Positions 1 through 10,688 of a stretch of 64,000 nt of DNA are shown here, piece after piece. Each line of letters begins with the position of its first letter. Positions within the stretch are counted from its first letter, which is position 1. The stretch comes from Dichetophora obliterata (lineage: Eukaryota; Arthropoda; Insecta; Diptera; Sciomyzidae): the NCBI GenBank assembly GCA_963920525.1, contig OY986438.1, positions 72,672,346-72,736,345 on the forward strand, read 5' to 3'. The position numbers and the translations under genes are program-made. The notes beneath the pieces are model-generated. The model saw only the letters and a program-made list of their open reading frames with translations, did no database searches and was not told the DNA's origin.

Positions 1-173
1 AGAGGTTTATTAGCTACTTAACGTAGAGGTAGAAGTAATTTATATAATATTTTATTGCTGTGGCCAGTATGCTTGTGCAATATTATTCAATTTTCTCATA
101 AGGAACATGTTTGTTTGTTTTACATGCTTGTATATTCAGGCATAGTGAATTATTCACCTCACTAGTAAAATAA

Positions 174-538
174 TCTATATATATAAAATAGGATGTGTGT
201 ATATATGTAACGTATGGACTCCAAAACGGCTGGGCCGATTTTGATGAAATTTTCAGGTAATGTTCATCTTGGTACGGTGGGTAACATAGGCTATATTTGG
301 ACCCGATAGGTGGCGCTGGGGTGGACTTATATCGCAAATTTGAATTTATGGACCAATTTAACTGAAATTCAGAATGTATGTTTGTTTGATCATAAGAAAA
401 TAATTTGTGTATAAATGGACACGGTAGGTGGCGCTGGGGTGGACTTATTTCGAAAATTCGATGGCGTGAAAAATATATAAATACTTTTAATTTTATTTTA
501 TAACGAGGGGAGTAGCGAAGCACACCGGGTTCAGCTAG
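174..538 (+). mobile_element. Non-autonomous Helitron
   Basis: 365-bp element starting TCTATATATATAAAATAGG and ending TTCAGCTAG, inserted between A (173) and T (539) as Helitrons do. The 3' end has an imperfect GC-richer hairpin region (GAGTAGCGAAGCACACC) just before the CTAG terminus. There is no Rep/helicase. It contains two copies of the motif GGTAGGTGGCGCTGGGGTGG or close variants, near 308 and 424. The minus-strand reading frame across it is incidental. Confidence 0.75.
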
Positions 539-539
539 T

Positions 540-1599
540 AATAAATAATTATCGAGGTTGTAAACTTAATAATGATGTTTAAAATAAGTATGGCTGAGTT
601 CCTAAATGTATTTGAAGAGTGGATGAAGATCGCAATTTCGGATTTTTGGTGTTCTATGCATAGATTAAGGTCTTATGTCCATACAAACCATTTTAAAACT
701 TAAAACAGCCATGTTTGTGGCCATTTAAGAAACTTACTAACTCACAAAGTTTGATTTCTTATAGATTTCAGTGCAAATGTAAAAGTGTGTACTCAATTTT
801 CTCGAAACTAGATAACTGCGATATATCAACTTCATCCACTCATGTCTTCGTTTATGCAATGCATCAGTGTGTCTTATTTTGAATTGGTCCAAAGCTTATT
901 AACTAAATTTGCGCAACTATAATATTTGTAAGAATATCAACGGAGTTACGCAGTTTTAGTAGCTAAACTTAGCACCAATTCAAAATAAATCACAATGATG
1001 CATTGCAAAATTACATTTAGGAAATTAGCCTATGTTTATAGAATAGGCTAAATTATTGCCGCTGTTGTCGAAGAAAATCTCGGGTAAATATTGAGTAAAT
1101 AATGCTGGATTGCATTCTAGATTGACAATATAAAATATGAATAATGTAGAATTAAGCAATACGTATGTATGAAGAATAAGAAGAAGAGGTGAAGCCAGGC
1201 CAGACATGGTATAAATATCTGGTTGTCACCTAAAATAAAGTTCAATCTTTGGAAGTCTTTCGAGAAACCTAAAAGAAGGAAGTCGTTTTATAAACCTGGA
1301 CAGCTGGGAGTTCACAAAGCGAAGTAATTATACTTGGCTTGGTGAGCTATTAAACCGCCTATGAGCTATTAACACACACACCAAACAAATCTTTCGGCAA
1401 CCGAAACCTAGGAGCGTTTCCTGGGACCAGAAGGAAATACTCGCAGGAATAACCCCACAACATGAGTGAAAAACTACAAAATCTTGTGCACTTAATTCAT
1501 TTTAAATAAAAAAACTAACATTTATAAAGAAATGAACATGAGTGATTAAAATATTAAAAAAAAATAAACTGAGTTAGTTTGGCGACCTCAGTATAATAT
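540..1599. other. Non-coding AT-rich stretch
   Basis: I see no gene here. The only long frame (minus, 1025-1207) has no recognisable domain. The stretch lies downstream of the last Ptp69D exon on the minus strand and is taken as intron. Confidence 0.5.
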
Positions 1600-1946
1600 T
1601 TATTTATTCAAGTTATCGGGCTCAAGGTCTTATTTATAAATAAATATTTAAAAACTGTTAGTGTTGTTTTTTATTAATTTATTGTTTTTCCAATATTTCG
1701 ACTTCCATCGGAAAAAAAAATTGTTTAATGTAACGTTTCAAAAAATATTTATGCAAGATAAACTTTAATATGAAAAATTGTATGCTTTCTAATGTATACA
1801 TGTTTACTCAAACAGTTTTCCCTGAGGATGACTTCCGATGGAAGTCGAATATTGGAAAAACAATAAATTAATAAAAAGCAACATTACAAGTTTTAAATTA
1901 TGTATTTATAAATAAGACCTTGAGCCCGATAACTTGAATAAATAAA
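1600..1946. repeat. Foldback inverted repeat
   Basis: Two arms of about 115 bp (about 1600-1715 and 1833-1946) are near-perfect reverse complements around a loop of about 120 bases. Both contain the block AAGTTATCGGGCTCAAGG and a block around ACTTCCATCGGAA. The right arm ends about 24 bases downstream of the Ptp69D donor at 1970, so the minus-strand transcript could form a long hairpin beside a 5' splice site. The mobile family is not identified. Confidence 0.85.
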
Positions 1947-1970
1947 AAAAATAAACAAAATAATACTCAC

Positions 1971-2081
1971 TCGATTTTTGTCATAAGGAATAACTGAAGC
2001 ATTCCGATTTTTGCTTATGTTTTCTTCATTACTGCCGATTGTACACGCTTTATTTGTTTCATCAAAAACGGACTGAAGTCT
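1971..2081 (-). CDS. Ptp69D: Ptp69D exon starting phosphatase domain 2
   Basis: 111-bp exon (37 codons, phase 0). On the minus strand the acceptor is AACTTAACAG and the donor CGA/GTGAGT. It encodes RLQSVFDETN through NASVIPYDKNR, the conserved entry to the second phosphatase domain (compare NRYPDIKAYD in domain 1). The intron between this exon and the previous one is 62 bases. The remaining domain-2 exons would lie at lower coordinates and are not in positions 1-1970, so the next intron is at least about 1.97 kb. Confidence 0.92.
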
Positions 2082-2143
2082 CTGTTAAGTTTTAAAAAGT
2101 TATTATTATTATTATTATTACTTTGTTAATTTATTTATCTTAC

Positions 2144-2296
2144 CTCGAACTCCATTTCCAGTTTGCTTTTGTCTTTTCCATCGTTCTGTTTCATTTTTAA
2201 ATTTTCAATTTTTGTTGTTAAAAATGCAGCAGAAAGCTCCGTATTTCCAAAAAAAGAGCACTCTAATAGAGCTCGATATAAAAATATGTATTGTTT
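2144..2296 (-). CDS. Ptp69D: Ptp69D exon linking domains 1 and 2
   Basis: 153-bp exon (51 codons, phase 0 at both ends), too short for a standard ORF list. On the minus strand it follows a 60-base intron ending CTTTTTTAG and ends GAGTTCGAG before GTAAGA. It reads from KQYIFLYRALLE, the usual end of phosphatase domain 1, into a Lys/Glu-rich linker ending KLEMEFE. The protein phase matches the upstream exon, whose last codon is Leu. It was identified by translating past the 2357 donor. Confidence 0.93.
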
Positions 2297-2356
2297 CTAA
2301 AAAAGTAGATATAGTTGTAACCATAAAATACAGTCAAATAGTTATTTTTTCTATAC

Positions 2357-3251
2357 CAAAGATTGAACTAGAAAATTCCTTTGATGACGTAAATCACAAA
2401 CGGTATTATAAATTGACACTTGCTCCTCTTCTTCGAGTTGTTGCATTAAAGTATCTAAAGCTACAAGTGTACCAGTTCGACCAACACCAGCACTACAATG
2501 AACTAGAATTGGACCCCGCTGGACGGAATAAACCATATTTATTGCCCGTATGAACTTAAGAATACCATGTGGATGTTCCGGTGCCATAAAGTCTTTCCAG
2601 ACTAAGTAATGATATTGCGTGATTTGTCTGCGTTCTTCATCAGCATTATTTAATAAATTTCTTTTGAAAACCTCAATGTTGCGGATAAGATATTCACCAA
2701 ACCTTTGCTCAGAAGCATATTTTACAGCTATATCACCGAAATGTTTACAATCAGAAACCTTTTCTGGCCAATATTTGGCACATTTTGCTTTATTATATTC
2801 TTCCAAATTTGTTAACATAACAATTATCTCTAAATGTTGTTCCCATATCATACGCCAAAAATCAATAATTGTGCATTCCATGGGTCCTTGTGCGCAAATG
2901 AATTTTTTTCTTTCCTTATACCCAATGACAAAGTTTGCATTTATATAATCAGAGCTGGGAATGTTATTTATTTGTGACAGCCTCACTTGTGTTTGATCAT
3001 AAGCTTTAATATCAGGGTAGCGATTTTTAGAAGCATTATCTTTCAATTCAGAGTTTTTTGTTGTTCTGTCGTTAAATCTATTAGGCAATAATTCATATTC
3101 CCGGAGAAATCCGTAGTCAGTGTCCTTATGACGATTTTTATACGCTTGTTCTAAATCAGTTTTGTGAATCGGACCAATATCTGATGACTTCGCCGAAGAC
3201 GCACCAATAAAATGTCTATGACTGCTTGAACGTCCTCCACAAAGTGCTCTG
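2357..3251 (-). CDS. Ptp69D: Ptp69D phosphatase domain 1 exon
   Basis: 895-bp exon encoding about 298 residues, most of the membrane-proximal phosphatase domain. The acceptor is TTTACAG/C and the donor TTTG/GTATAG. Visible landmarks are NRYPDIKAYD, DYINANF, WRMIWEQ, KCAKYWPE, the WPD-loop equivalent WKDF (Asp kept, Pro replaced by Lys) and the signature loop HCSAGVGRTG (Cys nucleophile and Arg) at roughly residues 250-260. The domain dephosphorylates phosphotyrosine on the cytoplasmic side. The match to insect Ptp69D is close through the whole exon, including the WKDF variant as I recall it in the Drosophila protein. No stop or frameshift is seen, so the exon looks functional and single-copy. 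Confidence 0.95.
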
Positions 3252-3341
3252 CTGTAAAGCAATCAAAATTTAAAATGATAGAGTAAAAATTATTTAACCG
3301 GACATTTGCTTTCTGAACAAAAGAAAAAGCACAATTTTTAA

Positions 3342-3826
3342 TGCCGTGGTTATGCTAACCAAACATGTTGCCGAACATTTTTGTTGTTATTGTTTCACGT
3401 ATAAAATTAAAAATGAACTTTTTCTCATAATCATTCTCTCGCTCTCAGACCGAACATTTTTCATTGCTGATTGAAACACCAAACATGCCGAAATTTCCGG
3501 TGTTGCCTTTAGTCATTTTGCATCAAAAAAGTAGCAAAAAGTATTAGAAAGTGAAATAATTGAATACAAAAAATAATGCCCCTTGCATCAATTTGAATTA
3601 ATTCAGTTATTTCGTCTTACATTTTATAGTATATATGAATAATATGCCTAAAATTGTATGTATATAAATATGCAAAAAGGGTTTTTCTTATTTGTGTTTT
3701 GACTTATTTTTACATAAAATGCAACTGTGCAACAAACATAGCATAACCACCAAGCAAACATTTCAGCGAAGAGAATAAATTAACGAAAATGATCACCGAA
3801 CATGTTTGGCTAGCATAACCACGGCA
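3342..3826. mobile_element. Harbinger-like MITE (TAA target duplication)
   Basis: 485-bp element with terminal inverted repeats beginning TGCCGTGGTTATGCTA, extending about 28 bp with one mismatch. It is flanked by TAA on both sides (3339-3341 and 3827-3829), the 3-bp TWA target typical of PIF/Harbinger. No coding capacity is seen. It sits about 90 bases upstream of the acceptor of the domain-1 exon. Confidence 0.7.
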
Positions 3827-3829
3827 TAA

Positions 3830-5333
3830 TATTTTGGGCAACAAGTTTTTTAATATTAATATATGTATATTTATTTTTTCCATATGGCAGATTAAACTAA
3901 AATTTTTTAGATTTTTTTCAAAAACATTGACTTTAACGATTTATAACTTTTAAAATTTCTATTAAAGTTACAAAAACAAATGATGCAGTTTAAAAGATAA
4001 ATAAATTCTAAACAATTTTCATAAAAAAAAATGTTTAATTAGTCGTTACTAACCCAGAGTTATCTACATTTGTCGAATTCAATCCATTGAACCATGAAAC
4101 ATGATTTCAACTGTTTTTTTTTTATTATTTCTTTTGAGTTTCATTCAAAATGCGAGCCTAAGCCTCATTCAGAATGCGAGCTACAATTTAGGTTTTATTT
4201 CATCACTTTCTTTCTCTTCTTTGTTTCTCATCTTTCTCATCTTTCTCTTTGTTATCTTTCAATCAACTGTTAAATAGAAAAATCGATCATCTGTTATTTC
4301 TACATTCGTATTGGACGTTTTTCTTATGAACTGTTAACTTAAGATCTAAAAAAAAATTATTTAATGACAAAATCTTAAATTATTTTTAAAATATGGCAGA
4401 GAACCACGTTTTTTGACAAAATACCAATTTGTGCGACCTCTAAACCACTTCCAAAATATTTTTAAACAAAATTCAAAATTTCCTTACCATAAAATCTATC
4501 AAAAAACGCGTGAGCACCAATAAAAATCGAAATTTTTGTTTTTTTTGGGACACCCTAATGTATATGCATGATTCAATCATATAGGTAATGCAGACATTTG
4601 ACGTTTACGCACATGAATAAACTTAGATACCCTAATAATGCGAGAAGAGCAATTTTTTATAGCAGAACAAGCACTTGGTTGAAACTTTGTCATTGTACGA
4701 AATATCCAAAGGTACATTTGACTACTACGCTTCATACTAAATTTTCTATTACTTATTTGTTTTGACTCAAAATTAAATTATAAGTTGTAAGAAATATAAT
4801 AGCTACGTTTTTATTGTAAAACAGAAATAAGAGTAAAACACAGTACATATGAGTAGAAAACGAATAACCCTTACATGTGAATATTTCCAAAACTTTAAGT
4901 TTTGAATTAAAGAATGTACTGAAGACATGGTTTTCATTATAAAATTAATGCGATGCCAACATTTTGTAGTTCTTGGTAAAAAAAGTATGAATATAGCTAT
5001 TTAAATATGTATTTTGGAAAATTAAAAAGAGTTACTTCTTCATATATTTAGTTTCAATATAAAAACGTTAAAACTAATCTATTATAAGTCATATTAGTAG
5101 AGAATTCCTTACTTAAATCTCGCTCATAAATATTAAACTTGCCTGTCATAAATACTGTTTTTAAGTCATCAAAAGATTAGGGGAGGATTAAGGCGACAAC
5201 AATTTTTAAAATCTATTTTTGTTTAATTGATTATTGTTGTAAAGCTATTAAAAATAAGTAAAAAATTCAATCAAATCCGCTTATAATTCAGATGGTACAG
5301 TGCTTAAACCCTGTGCGTCAGATTACCTTTAAC
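3830..5333. other. Intronic stretch without a gene
   Basis: AT-rich DNA with no supported gene. A pyrimidine-rich patch (TTTCTTTCTCTTC, about 4208-4260) and two near copies of a short phrase around GAGCCTAAGCCTCATTC (4153-4183) are the only features seen. Confidence 0.5.
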
Positions 5334-5335
5334 TA

Positions 5336-6631
5336 AAGCATCGTTCACTTAAAATCTGTACGCATAAAAGCGTTTCCAGTATCCAAAAGCACAAACGTTG
5401 GGACAAAAGACGTACATAACTTGAAATGTCGGTTATTAACACATAAGAAACAAAAAAAAAATTTTTTAAATTTCTTTATTATTAATAAAATTTCGCAATT
5501 TTCTTTTGATGCCTGACATTAATTTTTGTACATCCTTTCTTTGAACCGTAGCAGCACATCGATTCCACTTCAGAAGCATCTGTTGAGAGTTTTTTGCTGC
5601 TCTCCCACTTTTTTTAAGTTTTGCTTTTACAATCGCCCAAAATTTTTTGATTGGGCGAAGCTGTGGACAATTCGGTGGATTAAGGTCTTTAGGTATAATT
5701 GACACGTTATTTCTTTGATACCAAAATGATATCATGTTCGAATAATGGCAGGTGGCCAAATCGGGCCAAAACACAGGTTGTGATCCGTGATGTCTAATAA
5801 AAGGCAGTAAACGCTTCTCCAAGCATTCTTTCATATATAAATTTGCAGTCATTGTTGCAGTGACGAATACACGGCTATTTAAACCGCAACTGCATATAGC
5901 TTGCCAAATCATTACTTTTTTTGCAAATTTGACAACTTTGTCATATTTGTATTTTTCGGCGACATCGCCACGTTCTTTTGCTGCATAAAACTTTCGTCCC
6001 GGTAATTGGTTTACATCAAGTTTGACGTATGTTTCGTCGTCCATTAAAACGCAATTCTTAGATTTGGTCAAAAACGTGTACAACCGGCGCGCTCTTTGTT
6101 TGGCAATAGAATTCTGCTTATCAGATCGGTTTGGGTACTTTATTGTACGAAACGATTTATATCCTGCCTCAATACGAATGCGTCTTGCCGTACTCATGGA
6201 TGTACTAAATCGTTTTGCGCGATAAGCATTTGAGAGTCCCGGATTATTCTGAATTGACTTTACTATCTTTTTTTGCAAAAAAATGTCACGCCGGGGTTTT
6301 CTTTTTGCAGTTATTTTAGCTCTTTCCACAGTCATTCGCTCCTTGCATCGTTTTATAATACTACACACAGTTGTTTTTGGTAATTTTAATTTGTTTGCTA
6401 TTTTTGAACTAGACCACGTGGGATTGGCGTAGTACGTGCACAAAATCGTTTTACGCGTTTCAAGTTCCATCGTGTACTGAGCCGCCTTCACTTTGAGCAA
6501 GACGTCCAAACTTCGAACACATAACGGTACATCTATTTCGAGCTTATGGAAGTTTGAATAGTTTAAATCGATCGAACGTAACGGCTGTTGCGCTTGCGGA
6601 GATGCGTACAGATTTTAAGTGAACGATGCTT
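5336..6631 (-). mobile_element. Complete Tc1-like transposon, 30-bp TIRs
   Basis: 1296-bp element flanked by TA (5334-5335 and 6632-6633). The ends are perfect 30-bp inverted repeats starting AAGCATCGTTCACTTAAAAT. It contains one long minus-strand transposase frame. The identical TIRs and uninterrupted frame suggest a fairly young insertion, but a catalytic residue appears to be mutated (see the transposase entry). Confidence 0.9.
5466..6509 (-). CDS. Tc1-like (DD37E-type) transposase, third catalytic residue Lys
   Basis: 347-residue uninterrupted frame, the usual length for a Tc1/mariner transposase. The N-terminal third is a helix-turn-helix DNA-binding region (around WSSSKIANKLKLPKTTVCS) followed by a basic linker (KRKPRR). 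Catalytic Asp residues are seen in LMDDETYV and FWPDLATCH. The third acidic residue is expected in a PI-E-KFW motif 37 residues after the second Asp, but the frame reads RPIKKFW. The codon is AAA, one G-to-A change from GAA. If that is right, the protein could bind ends but not cut. The first Met is within MDVLL; a later Met at MELETRK is an equally plausible start. Confidence 0.85.
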   Translation of the reverse strand: MDVLLKVKAAQYTMELETRKTILCTYYANPTWSSSKIANKLKLPKTTVCSIIKRCKERMTVERAKITAKRKPRRDIFLQKKIVKSIQNNPGLSNAYRAKRFSTSMSTARRIRIEAGYKSFRTIKYPNRSDKQNSIAKQRARRLYTFLTKSKNCVLMDDETYVKLDVNQLPGRKFYAAKERGDVAEKYKYDKVVKFAKKVMIWQAICSCGLNSRVFVTATMTANLYMKECLEKRLLPFIRHHGSQPVFWPDLATCHYSNMISFWYQRNNVSIIPKDLNPPNCPQLRPIKKFWAIVKAKLKKSGRAAKNSQQMLLKWNRCAATVQRKDVQKLMSGIKRKLRNFINNKEI

Positions 6632-6633
6632 TA

Positions 6634-8589
6634 ATTAGAGTAACTTTAAACGCGCTTTATCCTATCCTAAACCTAAACGAACCATACTTTTTGAAAACGG
6701 GCCACATTTTTTATTTTAATCTGTTTGTAATGTAACTCCACACATCTTTTACTAAAATGAGCGTCTTTGCAAAATTTGTCTAGATTGTACACACAACAGT
6801 ATGGTTAAAAATAACATAAATTTTACTACTTTTTCGACGCTTCATCATTTTCTTAATTTTACTGCATTTTGTTAAAGGATGTGCATTCAAAAACCTATTT
6901 TGAAATAAATTTTTTGTTTTTTTTAAAACAATCTGGAGCCAAGCTGTGTGGGGGTCGATTTGCACCTTTTTTAAGCACACCAACTTCAGCGCCATCTTTA
7001 TATATAAAAAATATATGTAAGAAAAAATATTTTTTTTTGGTACTTAAACTGATGATGTTAAATTAACACTCAAATTAAGTTTTTCGAATATATTATATAC
7101 TTTTTTAGAAAAAATTTTAAATATGCCTTAATTTTAACCGATTTTGTCTAAAATCTCTCTTTAGAGTAATGAAAAAAGCATAGCCTTTTAAAAAAAAGAG
7201 TAGAAAAAGAAAACTACTTAAAAAAAAATACGCAGCAAAACACTGAACTGATACTTTTTTTCGAGAAGACTACACAACCCCGTTTGTCATTAATTTCAAA
7301 GAGAGAATATATGTATTGTTTACATAAAATAAGGATATGTCAAATATATACTTAACCTTATTCTGATTGAATCATGATGTATATGTACATGTTACGATTA
7401 AAAAAATGTTGGCAGTTTTTTATTTTTTATAGAAAAAAGAATGCTGGCCACCGAAGTACGTCAGCAGAATCTTTTATTCTACTAGATCTTAAGTTATTTG
7501 GATCAATTTTTAAAAATCAACAAATGTTTTATTTAATTATAGTTTTTAAAAGTTTTTAAAAGTTTAAAGAGAATTAATCAATTATAGTTAAAAACACAGG
7601 AAACACCACCCAGGAACAGGAGTTTCTGTTTACATACAGTGGGGATAGATAGCCAATCAGAAAAAAAGTTGAGTTTGATTTGTCGAGAGCAGTTTTTGGC
7701 GATATTCTGTTTTTAAGGGAATAATCGGTGTGAAACGGGGAAGTGAGAAAGGGTTAAGATTCTCAGAATATTATGTCTTTAATTGTATTAATTCCACTAT
7801 CTTTACATTATAACTGCTTAATAAAGCGTAGTCTTCGAACTTAAGGGTCCAGTTCGACTAATTGGGACGTACTTTTTCTTTTACATTTCTCGATAGCTAT
7901 AACTGTGTAGAAAATCATACTAAAAGGACAAATCGGAATTCGTAATAGTTTAGAAGACATGAGCATCCGAGCCCTTCGCGTCAATGCAGCATTGTACACT
8001 ATACTTAAAACTTTAAACGCGTTTTCTGAAAAACTTCGTTTTTCGAGCTCTCATAAATAATTTTTAACGAATCTTAAAGTGTTATGAATCTAATGAATCT
8101 CTTATTAATGTTTCATCAAAACAAAATTTTATAGTCAACACAGTAAAAGCGACGACGGTAGGTTAGTATTGTACACATTTGCGCAAACGGTAAAATGACG
8201 TTTGAACACAGTAAAATTTAACATTTCATACACAAAAATGTCAATATGAATGAATTAGAAAATGCTTTCATAAATACAGTAAAATGTGGTAGTTTTATTA
8301 GGAAAATGTTCAGTTTTGGCTCTCCTGGAGCGCAATTACAGGAAAAACAGTACATTTTGTATGAAATTTATATGAAACTTTACAGATATAGTTTTTTGCG
8401 TGCACCTTACAGTAAATTCATACATATGTAAGTTTTTGTTCCAGCTTAAAAATATTTGTTTTTTTTTAACTATTCGTCTTCATTTTTACATGTCCGTCTG
8501 TTTACCTGTATTCCACATTATCCGTCTGTCAGTTTCACATCAAAAGAAGTTTACTGACAGAGATGATAAAAAACAAGCATGTCTGCAAA
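6634..8589. other. Intronic stretch without a supported gene
   Basis: AT-rich. Frames of 60-70 codons here have no recognisable domain. The motif ACAGTAAAA occurs several times between 8140 and 8420 (including 8139, 8206 and 8277), which may be a decayed repeat, but I cannot define boundaries. Confidence 0.4.
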
Positions 8590-8868
8590 TCTAGAAATTA
8601 TCACCAGCCAAGCCAGGGATGGTTGGCTCTCTCTAATTTGTTACAACAAATAGACACGATTGGATCATGGTTGTGACAGAGAAAGTCAAACCATTCCCAG
8701 ATTAAAGGTGACTTAGGGCAATGACATACCCAAGCTGTTCACCTGCATCACCATATTTCTCCCGATGATGTCATGCCTGCAAACTCCCTCATGGTCCGAC
8801 TAGCCAGACAAAATATGGGACTTATAACATCTGGCTGGCGAGTTTTGAGACAGCAAAGGAGCAGTATA

Positions 8869-10557
8869 CAGTCGCTCACAACGAAAGTCGGGAAGGCATT
8901 TCTTAGCACTTTCGTATTGATTTCAGAAATGAAAATGTATGAAGAGTATTGCAATATATATTTTTTCAAAACGTTATTTTTTGGTGAACAAAATAAAACA
9001 GAAACATAAATAAAAAGTAGAACATAACGGTGAAACAAATTTAAATCGAAACAAACCTATAAAAACGAGCTCACATTGAAAGTCGGACAAGTAAAGAAAA
9101 ATTGCAAATTGTGGTCCTTAAACCGTTATTCCTGCTAACAACTTTTTACTACTGTTGGAACAACTTCAGTCAAACGCAAAACTTAAAAAAATAAACATTT
9201 CTCGAAAAGTGAATCAATCAACACTGGCAGAAAGGCAGATCGTGATAGATTAGTATTTGAAAGGAAAATCCGAGCAACAAATTTCACAAATCGCCTTAAA
9301 AATTATATCAACAGTGCACGATATAATCAAGCATTATATACAAGATAAGAGAATATGCATTAAAGAACGTACATTAGCTAAAAATAAACTTAGCTCCAAA
9401 GATGAAAGGTATTTTTTAAGAGAAATAACAAAAGACCCATTTTTATTTGCACTAAAACTAGAGGTCATGTAAAAACTCAATTTGAAAAAGAGTGTACTCT
9501 CAGAAATACTTTGAAGAGTTTTGAGAAAAAAATGTTTAAATTGAGGAGTAGCACGAAAAAAGCACTGTGTTAGAAAGAAAAATGTAGTAAAACGCCCCAA
9601 TTTCGTGTATGAGCAAATGACCAAAGACTTTCTAATCTGGATAAGGTTAATAAAACAGAAATAATTAGGATCTTTAGCACTTTTAAACAATAAACTTTTA
9701 GTACAGGTTTTGTTTACCAATTTATATTTATATGGTTTATTTAATTTATATGGTTCAGATGGAAAGCGAAAACCGAATGAAGGATTTTGCAATAAAAATT
9801 CTAAACATACGATTAAGCATGGTAGAGGATCAGTCATGGTTTGGGGCTGCGTCTGATGTTGGAAGGATTCATTTTATTGAAGGTATAATGGACAAAATTA
9901 AGTTCCTTGACATTCCTATAGCGCAAGTAAAAGAAAGTGCGGGTAAATGAGGAATTGCAGACAATTTTTAGTTTTACCAAGACAATGACCTGAAACATAC
10001 GACGCTCTTGGTAAAGAATTGTGTACTTAATATTTGTCCAAATGTCATAAAAACAACCTCACAAGGCCCAGATTAAATTGTTATAGAACATCTATGAGAT
10101 GAACTTGAACCCTGAGTGCAGTATCAGAATTGGATTTTCAGTTGCCCATCTCTCTAAAAAAAGTTGCCCTAAAAAAAAAGTATCCTAAGTGAAGAGTAGA
10201 ATCAGATTGGAACTGAAGTTTTTAAAAATTTGGTTGCACCCATTTCAAAAAGGCTGCAGGCAGTCATTTAAGAAAAAGGATTAGCAACAAAATATTAAAT
10301 TCTTAGTTTTAGCATTGAATTCCTTATCTGCCCGACTTTCAATGTGAGCTTTTTTTTAAAGCTTTGGTTTGATTTAATTTTGTTTTACCGTTATGTTCTA
10401 ATTTTTTAACTATGTTTCTGTTTTATGTTCTATGTTGTTCACCAATAAAGAACGTTTTGAAAAAAATATTAACTCCAAGTTTCTTCTCACATTTTCATTT
10501 CTGAAACCAATGCGAAAGTGCTAAGAAATGCCTTCCCGACTTTCGTTGTGAGCACTG
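8869..10557. mobile_element. Degraded Tc1-like transposon with long IR/DR ends
   Basis: 1689-bp element with TA on both sides (8867-8868 and 10558-10559). Its inverted repeats are about 220 bp, diverged. Each arm has an outer repeat around CTCACAACGAAAGTCGGGAA and a second related repeat (CTCACATTGAAAGTCGG) at the inner end, about 200 bp away. This is the IR/DR layout of Sleeping Beauty-, Minos- and Paris-type elements. The centre holds a broken transposase: a plus-strand trace of SVMVWG, FIEGIMDKI, a QDND-like motif near 9980 and IEHL near 10085. Confidence 0.85.
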
Positions 10558-10688
10558 TAGGTGGTGAAACCATAACTCTGTCTGTTGATGAGCCTCTAAG
10601 GACAAAATACTAGCTCGAGGTGGGAAGCTCCTCCTAAGCTTCGGGCAAATACAGGTCAGGGTTAAAGATGTAGGGAAAACGGAAGCGT

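Noticed and set aside
83..523. 146-codon minus-strand frame
   Set aside because: It overlaps the Helitron almost exactly, and its frame follows the element's repeated phrase.
6022..6225. 67-codon plus-strand frame inside the Tc1 element
   Set aside because: Shadow of the minus-strand transposase.
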